This document shows, in pieces, positions 17,710 to 25,986 of a stretch of DNA of 60,665 nt. A model generated the notes under the pieces. It was not told the DNA's origin and made no database searches. It worked only from the letters and a program-made list of their open reading frames with translations. Position numbers and translations under genes: made by a program. Each line of letters begins with the position of its first letter. Positions within the stretch are counted from its first letter, which is position 1. This DNA comes from AA29 sp041481445 (GTDB taxonomy: Bacteria > Acidobacteriota > Vicinamibacteria > Fen-336), in NCBI GenBank assembly GCA_041481445.1, contig JBGPBV010000024.1, positions 1-60,665 of the forward strand, in the 5' to 3' direction.

Positions 17710-18864
17710 CTAGCGGACTTCCTCGGCCGCGGCCCGGGCGGGCGCGCTGACCCCGAGGACCTTCATGTACCCGTCGTGGATCGCGCGGACGGAGCGCTCC
17801 CAGCTGAACTGCGCGACCCGCAGGTGCCCGAGGTGGATGAGGGCGGCCCGCAGGGTCTCGTCGTCGAGGACGCGATGGAGCCCGTCGGCGATGTCCTCGA
17901 CGCTGTAGGGGTCGACGAGGACGGCGGCGTCGCCCACCACCTCCGGCAGCGACGAGATGCGCGAGGTCACGACCGGCGTCCCCGTGGACATCGCCTCCAG
18001 CGGCGGCAGCCCGAACCCTTCGTACAGGGACGGGAACGCGAATACGGTGGCGAGGCGATAGAGGGCGGAGAGCGTGGAGTCGGGCACGAAGCCGAAGAAA
18101 CGGACGTCGTGCCGCACTCCCACCGCCTCCACTCGCCGCCGCAGCGAGCCGTACTTGTTGATCTCGTCGCCGATGATCAGCAGCTTGAGGTCGTCGTAGC
18201 CGGGGCGCTGCTTGAGGAGGCCGAAGGCGGCGATGAGGCGCTCGAGGTTCTTGTGCGGCTTGATGTTCCCGGCGTAGAGCACGAACCGCCCGCGGATCTG
18301 GTAGCGCTCCTTCACGCGCTCCATCTCCTCTTCGCCCGGGTGCTCGAGGATGGTGGCGTCGATCGCGTTGGGCACCACCTGGAGCCGGTCGGGGTCGGCG
18401 TGCGGGTAGAAGCGGAGGATGTCCCGGCGGGAGGCCTCCGAGACCGTGAAGACGAGCGCGCTCGTCTTGATGGCGTGCCCCATCATCCTGTGCGCGTACG
18501 TCAGCGCCATCCGGTTGGGCAGGTACTCGGGGAAGAGGAGGTGGATGCAGTCGTGGATCGTCACCACCGCGCGCCGGCGGCAGAGGAGGGGAAGCACGTA
18601 GTGCGGCGAGTGCAGGAGGTCCACGCCCAGCCGGCGCAGCTTGGCCGGGATGGAGATGTGCTCGCGCAGGCTGTAGCCGCGGGAGCTCTCCACCACGGGC
18701 ACGAAGTTCCCGGCCAGGTCCCGGAGGGTGGCCTCGTCGGCCCGGTCACAGAAGAGGAAGTACGTGGTCTCGCGGTCCAGGTGGGCGAGGTGCCGCACGA
18801 GGTTCCGCACGTACGTCCCGATCCCGTAGTCGCGCCACTTGCGCGCGTCAATGGCTATCTTCAC
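17710..18864 (-). CDS. Glycosyltransferase family 4
   Basis: The 384-residue GT-B enzyme starts at a GTG (KIAIDARKWRDYGIGTYVRNL), an opening typical of bacterial mannosyltransferases that act on lipid-linked glycans. Motifs include LHSPHYVLPL, VTIHDCIHL, FTVSEASRRDI, VVPNAID, the donor-domain LYAGNIKPHKNLERL and SLYEGFGLPPLEAMSTGTPVV. The C-terminus is acidic and Ala-rich. It converges on the ADOP permease with 15 bases between stops. Likely adds one hexose to the repeat; specificity not readable. Confidence 0.88.
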   Translation of the reverse strand: MKIAIDARKWRDYGIGTYVRNLVRHLAHLDRETTYFLFCDRADEATLRDLAGNFVPVVESSRGYSLREHISIPAKLRRLGVDLLHSPHYVLPLLCRRRAVVTIHDCIHLLFPEYLPNRMALTYAHRMMGHAIKTSALVFTVSEASRRDILRFYPHADPDRLQVVPNAIDATILEHPGEEEMERVKERYQIRGRFVLYAGNIKPHKNLERLIAAFGLLKQRPGYDDLKLLIIGDEINKYGSLRRRVEAVGVRHDVRFFGFVPDSTLSALYRLATVFAFPSLYEGFGLPPLEAMSTGTPVVTSRISSLPEVVGDAAVLVDPYSVEDIADGLHRVLDDETLRAALIHLGHLRVAQFSWERSVRAIHDGYMKVLGVSAPARAAAEEVR

Positions 18865-18961
18865 GTGGCGTCGCCCTGCTCACCGTAGCACGGGGGCGTT
18901 CAGACGCGGGAATGAAAAGTGGTCTAATTAACTCGCGTGCCTGACCGCGGCGTAGGCACCG

Positions 18962-19363
18962 TTACCCTCGCAAGTCCTCCACCTTGCAGCCCACCGCCCG
19001 TTCGGTGATCTCTGGGTCACCCGTCAGCAAGACGGCTTTGTGGGCCGCGGCGGTGGCGATGGCAAACGCGTCGCCGTAGGCCAGCGGGTGGACGGCCTTG
19101 ATGCGGGCGGCGCCCAGGACGCGCTCCGGCGTCGCCGGGTCGAGCGCAAGCAGGGGCCGCAGGAGAGTGAGCGTCGCTTCCGCTTCCGCACCGCCGGCGG
19201 CACGGTGGATCGTGTAGTAGACCTCGCCCAGGTTGATCCAGCTCATGATCGGGCGGCGGAGCCTCATCACCTGGCACACCCGGCGGGCGGCCCCGGACGC
19301 ACCCTCGAGGAAGCGGAGGACCGCCCAGGAGTCGAGGCAATAGATGCGGGAGCGGCCCGCCAT
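18962..19363 (-). CDS. PIN-domain toxin (VapC-like RNase)
   Basis: The 133-residue protein starts at ATG 19363 (RSRIYCLDSWAVLRFL). It has the PIN acidic residues: the first Asp in LDSWAV, Glu in INLGEVYY, and Asp positions near YGDAFAIA and TGDPEI. PIN toxins are Mg-dependent endoribonucleases that cut tRNA or rRNA when their antitoxin is lost. Its ATG overlaps the antitoxin stop by one base (TGATG), so the pair is translationally coupled. The pair lies between polysaccharide genes with which it has no obvious functional link. Confidence 0.88.
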   Translation of the reverse strand: MAGRSRIYCLDSWAVLRFLEGASGAARRVCQVMRLRRPIMSWINLGEVYYTIHRAAGGAEAEATLTLLRPLLALDPATPERVLGAARIKAVHPLAYGDAFAIATAAAHKAVLLTGDPEITERAVGCKVEDLRG

Positions 19364-19581
19364 CAGCGCCGGCGTTCCAGGCGGCGATCCTTCTCCAGGG
19401 CGTCGATCAGGCGATGCCCGGCGAGCCGTCCCATGAGCGCGTCGGGCGAAACGACCCGCTCGACGCGGATGGTGTTCCCGTCCCGCGAGAACGTCACCTC
19501 GTCCCCGGGCTGGAGACTGACGGCTTCCCGAAACGCCTTCGGAATGACGACCTGGCCCTTGCCGCCGACACGGTGAGTCAT
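19363..19581 (-). CDS. AbrB/MazE-family antitoxin
   Basis: The 72-residue protein has an N-terminal swapped-hairpin AbrB fold: THRVGGKGQVVIPKAFRE, then LQPGDEVTFSRDG and IRVERV. The basic C-terminal tail (KDRRLERRR) is likely the toxin-binding part. It is the first gene of the pair and would bind its own promoter. A TATACT -10-like hexamer on the minus strand (19594–19589) ends only 7 bases before the ATG, so the transcript may have almost no leader. Confidence 0.85.
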   Translation of the reverse strand: MTHRVGGKGQVVIPKAFREAVSLQPGDEVTFSRDGNTIRVERVVSPDALMGRLAGHRLIDALEKDRRLERRR

Positions 19582-19588
19582 ACCGCCT

Positions 19589-19594
19589 AGTATA
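19589..19594 (-). promoter_or_regulatory. Possible -10 element for the AbrB/PIN module
   Basis: TATACT on the minus strand sits 7 bases before the antitoxin ATG. No well-spaced -35 is clear. ACTTG and CAAGT, 19 bases apart just upstream, form a possible inverted operator. Weak support. Confidence 0.3.
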
Positions 19595-19622
19595 ACTTGT
19601 TGGACCGCCGGTTTGCTTCAAG

Positions 19623-20543
19623 TCAGCCGCGGAAGGCGAGCCGGAGCAGCTCCCGTCCCTCGGCGCGCCGGCTTCGGCCTTCCTCGCCTCCGCCCGCCCG
19701 CAGCCAGCCCCAGGCGGCGCGGGTGGCCAGCCAGGCGCGGAGGGCCGCGCGCTGCGCGGGCGAGTTGTGCTTGCGGTAGTAGCGGAGATGGCTCTTGTGG
19801 TACTCCAGCCGGGCCCGGGCCGGGGCCTGCTCCATGCTGCGGCCGAGGTGGTGGAGGACCTCCGCGGCGGGGGTGTAGAGGATGCGCCCGCCGGCCCGGC
19901 GGACGCGCACGCACAGGTCGACGTCTTCTTCGTAGAGGAAGAAGGACTCGTCGAAGCCGCCGACCGCCTCCAGGACCTTTCGCCGGGCCAGGAAGCACGA
20001 CCCCGAGACCCAGTCGGGCTCGGTCTCCTTCTCCGAGAGGAGGGCGGCCACGCGCACCGCCTCGGGGTCGCCTCTCTTGAGCGCGCGCACGAGCCGGCCC
20101 TGTCTCCACTCCGCCAGCGGCGTCAGGGCGGGGCCAAAGGATACCTGCGGGCGGCCGTCCGACCCGACCGTGCGCGGGCCGACGAGGGCGACTTCCGGCC
20201 GGCGGTCCAGGATGTCGGCGAGCGCGGCCAGCGCGCCCGGCCGCACCTCGCAATCGCTGTTGAGGACGAACGCGTACTCCCCGCGCGCCGCCCGCAGGCC
20301 GAGGTTGTTGGCGCGGGAGAACCCGACGTTCTCGGCGCCGGCGATCACGCGCGCCCCGGGGAAGCGCGCCCGCACGGCCTCCACCGAGCCGTCCGCGCTC
20401 GCGTTGTCCACCACGATCGCTTCCAGGGGGAGGCCGGCGTGGGCGTGCAGGGCGGCCAGGCAGCCCAGGAGCAGGTCGCGCGTGTTGTAGGAGACGATGA
20501 CCGCGCTGACCCGGGGTGCCGGCGCCTCGGGGGAGGCGCTCAT
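19623..20543 (-). CDS. Glycosyltransferase family 2, rhamnosyltransferase-like
   Basis: Start chosen at ATG 20543, which overlaps the upstream GT4 stop as ATGA; 306 residues. The GT-A motifs are VSAVIVSYNTRDLL, VVDNASADGSVEA, GAENVGFSRANNLG, LNSDCEV (DxD-like site) and FDESFFLYEEDVDLCVRVRRAG, followed by a YHKSHLRYYRKH segment. This arrangement is typical of RfbF/WbbL-type rhamnosyltransferases. It is the last of three overlapping leftward glycosyltransferase genes (22772 to 19623). The C-terminal 40 residues are basic and could touch the membrane. Sugar specificity is inferred only. Confidence 0.88.
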   Translation of the reverse strand: MSASPEAPAPRVSAVIVSYNTRDLLLGCLAALHAHAGLPLEAIVVDNASADGSVEAVRARFPGARVIAGAENVGFSRANNLGLRAARGEYAFVLNSDCEVRPGALAALADILDRRPEVALVGPRTVGSDGRPQVSFGPALTPLAEWRQGRLVRALKRGDPEAVRVAALLSEKETEPDWVSGSCFLARRKVLEAVGGFDESFFLYEEDVDLCVRVRRAGGRILYTPAAEVLHHLGRSMEQAPARARLEYHKSHLRYYRKHNSPAQRAALRAWLATRAAWGWLRAGGGEEGRSRRAEGRELLRLAFRG

Positions 20544-21664
20544 CGCGCCCGCGCCGCCTCGGCGAGGACGCCGCGCGTCCGGCGCGCCGTCTCCGCCCAC
20601 GAGCAGGAGGCGGCCAGGGCCAGGCCGCGCCGCACGAGGTCCGCGCGCAGGCGATCCTCGCCAAGGACGCGGTCGATCGCGGCGGCGACGCCGTCCTCGT
20701 CCCCGGGGTCGACGAGGAGGGCGCCCACGCCGAAGATCTCGTTGAGCGCGGGCCGCCGGCTCGCGATCACCGGGACGCCTCGGGCCATGGCCTCCAGGAC
20801 GGGGAGGCCGAACCCCTCGTACTCGGAGAGGAACACGGCCACGTCGGCGGCGGCGTAGCGGGCGACCAGACCGGCGTCGTTCACGTGGCCGGAGACGCGG
20901 ACCGCGTCCTCCAGGGCCAGCTCGCGGAGCAGGACGTCGATGGCGAGCGGGGGATGCGTCCGGTTGTCGCCCACGACCTCCAGGACGGCGTGGGGCCAGG
21001 CCCGCCGGACATGGGCCATGGCCCGGAGCAGGACGGGCAGCCGTCGCCGGTTCAGGATGGCGCCCACGGTCACGATCACGGGTCCGCGCGCGGCGAGACG
21101 GGCGCGCGCCTCGTCGCGGGAAGGAGCGGGCGGGAGGTCGTCCGCCCCCGCGAGGGGCACGTGCACGACCTTCGAGGCGAGGTCGGGGAAGAACCGCGCG
21201 ATCTCGCGGCGCGTGAAGTCCGAGCAGGCGAGGACGGCGCGCGCGGCGCGCAGGCTGGCTCCGACCAGCAGGCGCCGGCGGACCCCGTCCAGGGCCGCGA
21301 AGTCGTCGGGCCAGGCGAAGAAGGAAAGGTCGTGCACGGCGATCACGCGCGGGCGATCGGCGGTGAGGGGGCAGGTGTAGGCGGGGCCGAACAGGACGTC
21401 CACGCCGTCACGACGGGAGGCGGGGGAGAGGTAGCGCTCCGCCCACCAGGCGCCGCGCTCGCCGCCGGAGCCCAGGGCCCGCGCCTCCACACGGGGCGAC
21501 CCGAGGACGGGGTCGTCGGGCAGGCGTCCGGCGCAATACACGAGGAGCCGGTCGTTCCCCGCCGGCCAGGCGCGCAGCAGGTTGCGCAGGTAGCGGCCGG
21601 TGCCGGTGGGTCGCCCCTGGAGCTCGCGGCCGTCGATCCCGATGGTGAGGGGGGCCTCAGGCAC
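20540..21664 (-). CDS. Glycosyltransferase family 4
   Basis: The 374-residue GT-B enzyme starts at a GTG (PEAPLTIGIDGRELQGRPTG), a common opening for sequential mannosyltransferases. It has VIAVHDLSFFAWPDDF, ACSDFTRREIARF, a donor domain with TVGAILNRRRLPVLL and EYEGFGLPVLEAMARGVPVIAS, and GALLVDPGDEDGVA near the end. It overlaps the upstream GT4 gene by 8 bases and the downstream GT2 gene by 4 bases, so all three are coupled. Acceptor and donor are not identifiable. Confidence 0.88.
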   Translation of the reverse strand: MPEAPLTIGIDGRELQGRPTGTGRYLRNLLRAWPAGNDRLLVYCAGRLPDDPVLGSPRVEARALGSGGERGAWWAERYLSPASRRDGVDVLFGPAYTCPLTADRPRVIAVHDLSFFAWPDDFAALDGVRRRLLVGASLRAARAVLACSDFTRREIARFFPDLASKVVHVPLAGADDLPPAPSRDEARARLAARGPVIVTVGAILNRRRLPVLLRAMAHVRRAWPHAVLEVVGDNRTHPPLAIDVLLRELALEDAVRVSGHVNDAGLVARYAAADVAVFLSEYEGFGLPVLEAMARGVPVIASRRPALNEIFGVGALLVDPGDEDGVAAAIDRVLGEDRLRADLVRRGLALAASCSWAETARRTRGVLAEAARAR

Positions 21665-22772
21665 CGAGCACGCGGCGGTAGAGCTCGAGCGTCTTCGCGG
21701 CCGCGCCGTCCCAATCGAAGGCCCGGCTCCGCTCCAGGCCCAGGCGCCGCTGCGTCTCGCGGCGCTCGCCGTCGTCGAGGATCGTCTCGATGCCGTCGGC
21801 GATCGAGCGCGTGTCGAGGGGGTTCACGAACGTGGCGGCGTCGCCCGCGACCTCCTCCAGCGCGGAGCCGCGGGAGCACACCACGGGCAGGCCCGCCGCC
21901 ATCGCCTCCACCACCGGCAGGCCGAAGCCCTCCTCGAGCGACGGCAGCACCAGCGCGATCGAGGCCGCCATCAGCGCCCGCACCTCGCGGGTCTCGAGGT
22001 ACCCGGTGGCGCGGATCTGCGGCCCGTAGATCGTCCCCCCCTGCGCCCATTCCGGTCCGGGACCCACCATCACGAGCGGGGGGATGCCTCGCCGCCGGCC
22101 CGCCAACCCGATATAGGCCATGGCCAGGTTCACGAGGTTCTTCCGCTTCTCGTCGGTGCCGAGGTAGAGGATCGCCCCTCGCGGGAGCCCGCGGCGGGCC
22201 AGCACGGCGTTGACCCCCTCGTCCGAGATGGGCAGGCGATATTCGGGGTCGACGCCGAGCGGGATCACGGCGAGCTTGGCCGGCGAGATGTCGAGCAAGA
22301 GGCGCGCCTCGGAGGCGGTGTGCTCCGAGACGCAGATGACGGCGTCCGCGCGGCGCACGTGGTCGCGCACGAGCGGGGCGTAGTCGCGCCGGATCTCCGC
22401 CTGCGTCATGTCCGGGTGCTTGAGGAAGAACAGGTCGTGGATGGTCACCACCTGCTTGGCCTTGCGGGCGGGGATGAGCAGCGGGTGCGGGGAATGGACG
22501 AGGTCGAGAGGGGCCCCCACCAGGCGGTCCAGCGGCGGCCACTCCAGGCGGTTCCAGGCGTAGTTGAGGGCGTGCACGGGCAGCCGGCGGTCCACCAGGC
22601 GCACGTTCGCGGGCCAGTCCCGTGCAGGGTAGCGTTCCTTGAGGGAGGCGGAGAAGAAGTAGAAGCGGTCGGCCGGGGCCAGCTCGGGCAGCCGCTGGGC
22701 CAGGGCCAGGACGTAAGAGCCCGCTCCCGTCGGCTTCGAGAGCGAAGGTCTGAGGTCGAGGCCGAAGTTCAT
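21657..22772 (-). CDS. Glycosyltransferase family 4
   Basis: The 371-residue GT-B enzyme starts at ATG 22772 (NFGLDLRPSLSKPTGAGSYV). Motifs are LVHSPHPLLIPARKAKQV, TIHDLFFLKHPDMT, CVSEHTASEARLLL, VIPLGVD, a donor domain with LYLGTDEKRKNL and PSLEEGFGLPVVEAMAAGLPVVCS. It is first in the three-gene leftward transferase operon and diverges from ugd with about 84 bases between them. Confidence 0.88.
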   Translation of the reverse strand: MNFGLDLRPSLSKPTGAGSYVLALAQRLPELAPADRFYFFSASLKERYPARDWPANVRLVDRRLPVHALNYAWNRLEWPPLDRLVGAPLDLVHSPHPLLIPARKAKQVVTIHDLFFLKHPDMTQAEIRRDYAPLVRDHVRRADAVICVSEHTASEARLLLDISPAKLAVIPLGVDPEYRLPISDEGVNAVLARRGLPRGAILYLGTDEKRKNLVNLAMAYIGLAGRRRGIPPLVMVGPGPEWAQGGTIYGPQIRATGYLETREVRALMAASIALVLPSLEEGFGLPVVEAMAAGLPVVCSRGSALEEVAGDAATFVNPLDTRSIADGIETILDDGERRETQRRLGLERSRAFDWDGAAAKTLELYRRVLGA

Positions 22773-22856
22773 GCCGGGTCACGTCATGATAGCAGGCCCA
22801 GTCATGTTAGATTTCCCGGTCACCCTGGCGTCGGTCGTGCGCGACGGGAGGTCGGG

Positions 22857-24155
22857 TTGAAGATCGCGGTGGTGGGGACGGGCTACGTCGGCCTCGTGGT
22901 GGGGGTGTGCCTGGCCGAGAACGGCAACAGCGTCGTGTGCGTCGACGACGACGCGGAGAAGGTCGACCGCCTCCGCCGGGGGGAGATCCCCATCTACGAG
23001 CCGGGCCTGGGCGAGATGATCCCGCGCAACGTGGCCGAAGAGAGGCTGCGCTTCACGACCGACCTCGGGGCGGCGGTGCGGACGAGCGACATCATCTTCA
23101 TCGCCGTCGGCACTCCCCAGGACGAGGACGGCGCCGCCGACCTGCGCCACGTGCTGGCCGTGGCCGACGGGATCGGGCGGGCCATGGACGGCTTCAAGGT
23201 CATCGTCAACAAGTCCACCGTTCCCGTGGGCACGGCGGCCAGGGTGCGCAAGACCGTCTCCCTTCTCACCACCCACCCGTTCGTGGTCGTCTCGAACCCC
23301 GAGTTCCTCAAGGAGGGGGCGGCCGTCGAGGACTTCCTCAAGCCGGACCGCGTGGTCATCGGGGCCGACGACGAGCGCGCCCGCGCGATCATGACCGAGC
23401 TCTACGCGCCGTTCGTGCGCACGGGCAACCCGGTCCTGCTCATGGACTGCGCCTCCGCCGAGCTCACGAAGTACGCCGCCAACGCGATGCTGGCCAGCCG
23501 GATCTCGTTCATGAACGAGATCGCGAACCTCTGCGACCGCCTGGGCGCGGACGTGAACGAGGTCCGCCGCGGCATCGGGACCGACTCCCGCATCGGCTCC
23601 TCCTTCCTGTTCCCCGGGATCGGCTACGGCGGCTCCTGCTTCCCGAAGGACGTCAAGGCCCTCATCAGCACGGCCGAGGAGGCGGGGATCGAGGTGCGGG
23701 TCGTGAAGGCAGTGGACGAGGCCAACGAGGCGCAGCGCCGGTCGCTCGTGCCCCGCATCGCCGGCCATCTCGGGACCCTGGCCGGAAAGGTGGTCGCCGT
23801 CTGGGGGCTCGCCTTCAAGCCCCGCACCGACGACATGCGCGAGGCGCCCGCGGCCGTGATCATCCAGGGCCTCCTCGACGGCGGGGCCACCGTCCGCGCC
23901 TACGACCCCAAGGCGATGACGGTGGCCCAGCGCGTGTTCGGCGACCGCGTGTGCTTCTGCCGCCGCAGCTACGAGGCGGTCGAGGGGGCGGACGCGCTCG
24001 TCGTGGCCACGGAGTGGAACGAGTTCCGGGAGCCGGACTTCGGCCGCCTGAAGGCCCTGATGCGGCACCCCGCCGTCTTCGACGGCCGCAACATCTACAA
24101 CCCGCAGGTCCTGCGGGAGATGGGCTTCCACTACGAGGGGATCGGTCGTCGGTGA
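22857..24155 (+). CDS. ugd: UDP-glucose 6-dehydrogenase
   Basis: Ugd oxidises UDP-glucose to UDP-glucuronate with two NAD+. Start set at the TTG at 22857, preceded by a GGGAGG site 6–8 bases upstream; the protein then begins LKIAVVGTGYVGLVVGVCLAE with the NAD-binding glycine motif in place. The 432 residues include NKSTVPVGT, SNPEFLKEGAA, catalytic Cys in GYGGSCFPKDVKAL (about residue 261), GLAFKPRTDDMREAPA and FDGRNIYNP. The product supplies the decarboxylase at 11629 and possibly the polymer itself. The stop overlaps the galE GTG by 4 bases. Confidence 0.96.
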   Translation: MKIAVVGTGYVGLVVGVCLAENGNSVVCVDDDAEKVDRLRRGEIPIYEPGLGEMIPRNVAEERLRFTTDLGAAVRTSDIIFIAVGTPQDEDGAADLRHVLAVADGIGRAMDGFKVIVNKSTVPVGTAARVRKTVSLLTTHPFVVVSNPEFLKEGAAVEDFLKPDRVVIGADDERARAIMTELYAPFVRTGNPVLLMDCASAELTKYAANAMLASRISFMNEIANLCDRLGADVNEVRRGIGTDSRIGSSFLFPGIGYGGSCFPKDVKALISTAEEAGIEVRVVKAVDEANEAQRRSLVPRIAGHLGTLAGKVVAVWGLAFKPRTDDMREAPAAVIIQGLLDGGATVRAYDPKAMTVAQRVFGDRVCFCRRSYEAVEGADALVVATEWNEFREPDFGRLKALMRHPAVFDGRNIYNPQVLREMGFHYEGIGRR

Positions 24156-25138
24156 GGGTGCTCGTCACGGGGGGCGCCGGCTACATCGGTAGCCACGCCG
24201 TCCGCGAGCTCAGGGACGCCGGCCACGACGTCGTGGTCCTCGACGACCTCTCGTTCGGGCACCGGGAGGCGGTCCCCGCGGGGGTGCCGCTCGTCGCCGC
24301 CGACCTCGGCGACCCCCAGGCCCTGGCCCGCGCCCTCCAGGGAAGGGAGGCGGTGATCCACTTCGCGGGACTGCTCAGCGTCGCCGAGTCCGTCCGTGAT
24401 CCCGCCTCCTACTACCGCACCAACGTGGGCAAGGGACTGGCCCTGCTCGACGCGATGACGGGGGCGGGCGTCCGGCGCATCGTCTTCAGCTCGACCTGCG
24501 CGGTGTACGGCGTGCCCGTCCGCGTGCCCATCGACGAGGACCACCCGCAGGACCCCATCAACTCCTACGGGGCGACCAAGCGCGCCTTCGAGCGCGCCCT
24601 CCTCGACTACGCACGGGCCGGGCTGCTGCGGGCGGTCGCCCTGCGCTACTTCAACGCGGCGGGCTGCCATCCGGACGGCTCGCTGGGAGAGGACCACGAC
24701 CCCGAGGTGCACCTGATCCCGCTGGCCGTGGACGCCGCGCTGGGTCGCGGGCCCGGCCTCGTGGTCCACGGCGACGACTACGACACGCCCGACGGCACCT
24801 GCATCCGGGACTACATCCACGTCCAGGACCTCGCGCGCGCGCACGTGGCCGCGCTCGTCCAGGAGGCGGCCGAGCCCTTCCAGGCCTTCAACCTCGGGAC
24901 GGGGCGGGGGCACTCCGTGCGCGAGGTGGTGAGCGCGGTCGAGCGCCTGACCGGCCGGAAGGTGGCTCTGACCGTGGGGCCGCGGCGGCCGGGCGATCCC
25001 GCGATGCTCGTGGCCCGGCCGGACCGCGTCCGCGCCGCGATGGGCTTCGCGCCGTCGTGGACCGATCTCGAGGCCGTGGTCGAGACCACCGTCCGCTGGC
25101 GGCGCGATCATCCCCACGGCTATGGAGCCGCGCGGTGA
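24152..25138 (+). CDS. galE: UDP-glucose 4-epimerase
   Basis: GalE interconverts UDP-glucose and UDP-galactose. The 328-residue extended SDR starts at a GTG overlapping the ugd stop (GTGA). It shows VLVTGGAGYIGSHAVREL, VVVLDDLSFGH, FAGLLSVAESV, FSSTCAVYG, the Tyr/Lys pair in SYGATKRAFE, RYFNAAGC and IRDYIHVQDLARAH, all standard GalE landmarks. Ugd and GalE compete for UDP-glucose and are coupled here. The following glycosyltransferase also overlaps by 4 bases, giving a three-gene unit. Confidence 0.94.
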   Translation: MRVLVTGGAGYIGSHAVRELRDAGHDVVVLDDLSFGHREAVPAGVPLVAADLGDPQALARALQGREAVIHFAGLLSVAESVRDPASYYRTNVGKGLALLDAMTGAGVRRIVFSSTCAVYGVPVRVPIDEDHPQDPINSYGATKRAFERALLDYARAGLLRAVALRYFNAAGCHPDGSLGEDHDPEVHLIPLAVDAALGRGPGLVVHGDDYDTPDGTCIRDYIHVQDLARAHVAALVQEAAEPFQAFNLGTGRGHSVREVVSAVERLTGRKVALTVGPRRPGDPAMLVARPDRVRAAMGFAPSWTDLEAVVETTVRWRRDHPHGYGAAR

Positions 25139-25848
25139 GCCGGGGCCGCCCGACCCCCCTGAAAGACCCCCTCCTCACCGTGGTCATGCCGATCTACAAC
25201 GAGCGGGCGACCGTCGAGGAGATCATCGACCGCGTGCTGGCGGTGCCGCTGCGCATCGAGCTCATCGCGGTGGACGACGCGTCCACCGACGGCAGCCGCG
25301 AGGCCGTGCAGGCCCTGGCCGCGCGGCGCGGCTTCAAGCACCTCGTCCAGGAGAAGAACCGGGGCAAGGGGGCGGCGGTGCGGCGCGGCATCGCGGAAGC
25401 GACCGGGGACGTGATCGTGGTCCAGGACGCCGACCTCGAGTACAGCCCGGAGGAGTACCCGGAGCTGCTCGACCTGATCGTCAAGGGCAAGGCGGACGCG
25501 GTGTTCGGGAGCCGGTTCATCGGCCGCCACCGCTGCTTCCTCTTCACGCACTACCTGGCCAACCTGTTCCTCAACCTCGTCACCAACGTGCTCTACAACA
25601 CGACGATGACGGACATGGAGACGTGCTTCAAGGCGGTGCGGGCGGACATCCTGAAGGCGCTCCCGCTGCGCAGCGAGCGGTTCGGGATCGAGCCGGAGAT
25701 CACGGCCAAGCTGTTCAAGCGCGGGGCGCGCGTCTACGAGGTCCCGATCACCTACGAGGGGCGGGATTACGCGGAGGGCAAGAAGATCACCTGGCGCGAT
25801 GGGTTCCCGGCCCTCTGGGCGCTGGTCAAGTACCGCTTCGTGGACTGA
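25135..25848 (+). CDS. Glycosyltransferase family 2 (polyprenyl-phosphate sugar transferase-like)
   Basis: Start taken at the GTG at 25135, overlapping the galE stop; 237 residues. GT-A motifs are LLTVVMPIYNERATVEEI, AVDDASTDGS, KNRGKGAAVRRGIAEATGD, QDADLEYSPEEYPEL (DxD metal site) and SRFIG. The TDMETCFKAVR and PITYEGRDYAEGKKI segments are typical of DPM1/ArnC-like enzymes that make polyprenyl-phosphate sugars. There are no C-terminal membrane helices, as in soluble DPM-like forms. It may supply lipid-linked donor for a membrane GT-C enzyme such as the protein at 34046, which is speculative. Confidence 0.88.
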   Translation: MSRGRPTPLKDPLLTVVMPIYNERATVEEIIDRVLAVPLRIELIAVDDASTDGSREAVQALAARRGFKHLVQEKNRGKGAAVRRGIAEATGDVIVVQDADLEYSPEEYPELLDLIVKGKADAVFGSRFIGRHRCFLFTHYLANLFLNLVTNVLYNTTMTDMETCFKAVRADILKALPLRSERFGIEPEITAKLFKRGARVYEVPITYEGRDYAEGKKITWRDGFPALWALVKYRFVD

Positions 25849-25881
25849 CTCTCCCGGACCATGGCCGGCCCCTCGTTTCGC

Positions 25882-25911
25882 TTGCCGCCGCCGGGGGCAC
25901 GCCTGTATAAT
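25882..25911 (+). promoter_or_regulatory. Sigma70-like promoter for the msbA-like gene and downstream operon
   Basis: TTGCCG at 25882–25887 and a perfect TATAAT at 25906–25911 are separated by 18 bases, in the gap between the GT2 gene and the exporter gene. This is AT-rich for the window and correctly oriented. It probably drives the exporter and perhaps yicC-gmk-rpoZ. Confidence 0.7.
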
Positions 25912-25986
25912 GAGCGGTCCTCCCACGGCGCGTAAGACACAGCTGAGCAAGGAGATGACGTCATAGCCCTCCCCGCTTTCCCCGAC

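Noticed and set aside
25955..25966. A three-codon leader peptide (ATG ACG TCA TAG) before the msbA-like gene
   Set aside because: The Shine-Dalgarno directly touches this ATG, which is too close. The in-frame ATA eight bases away is better placed.
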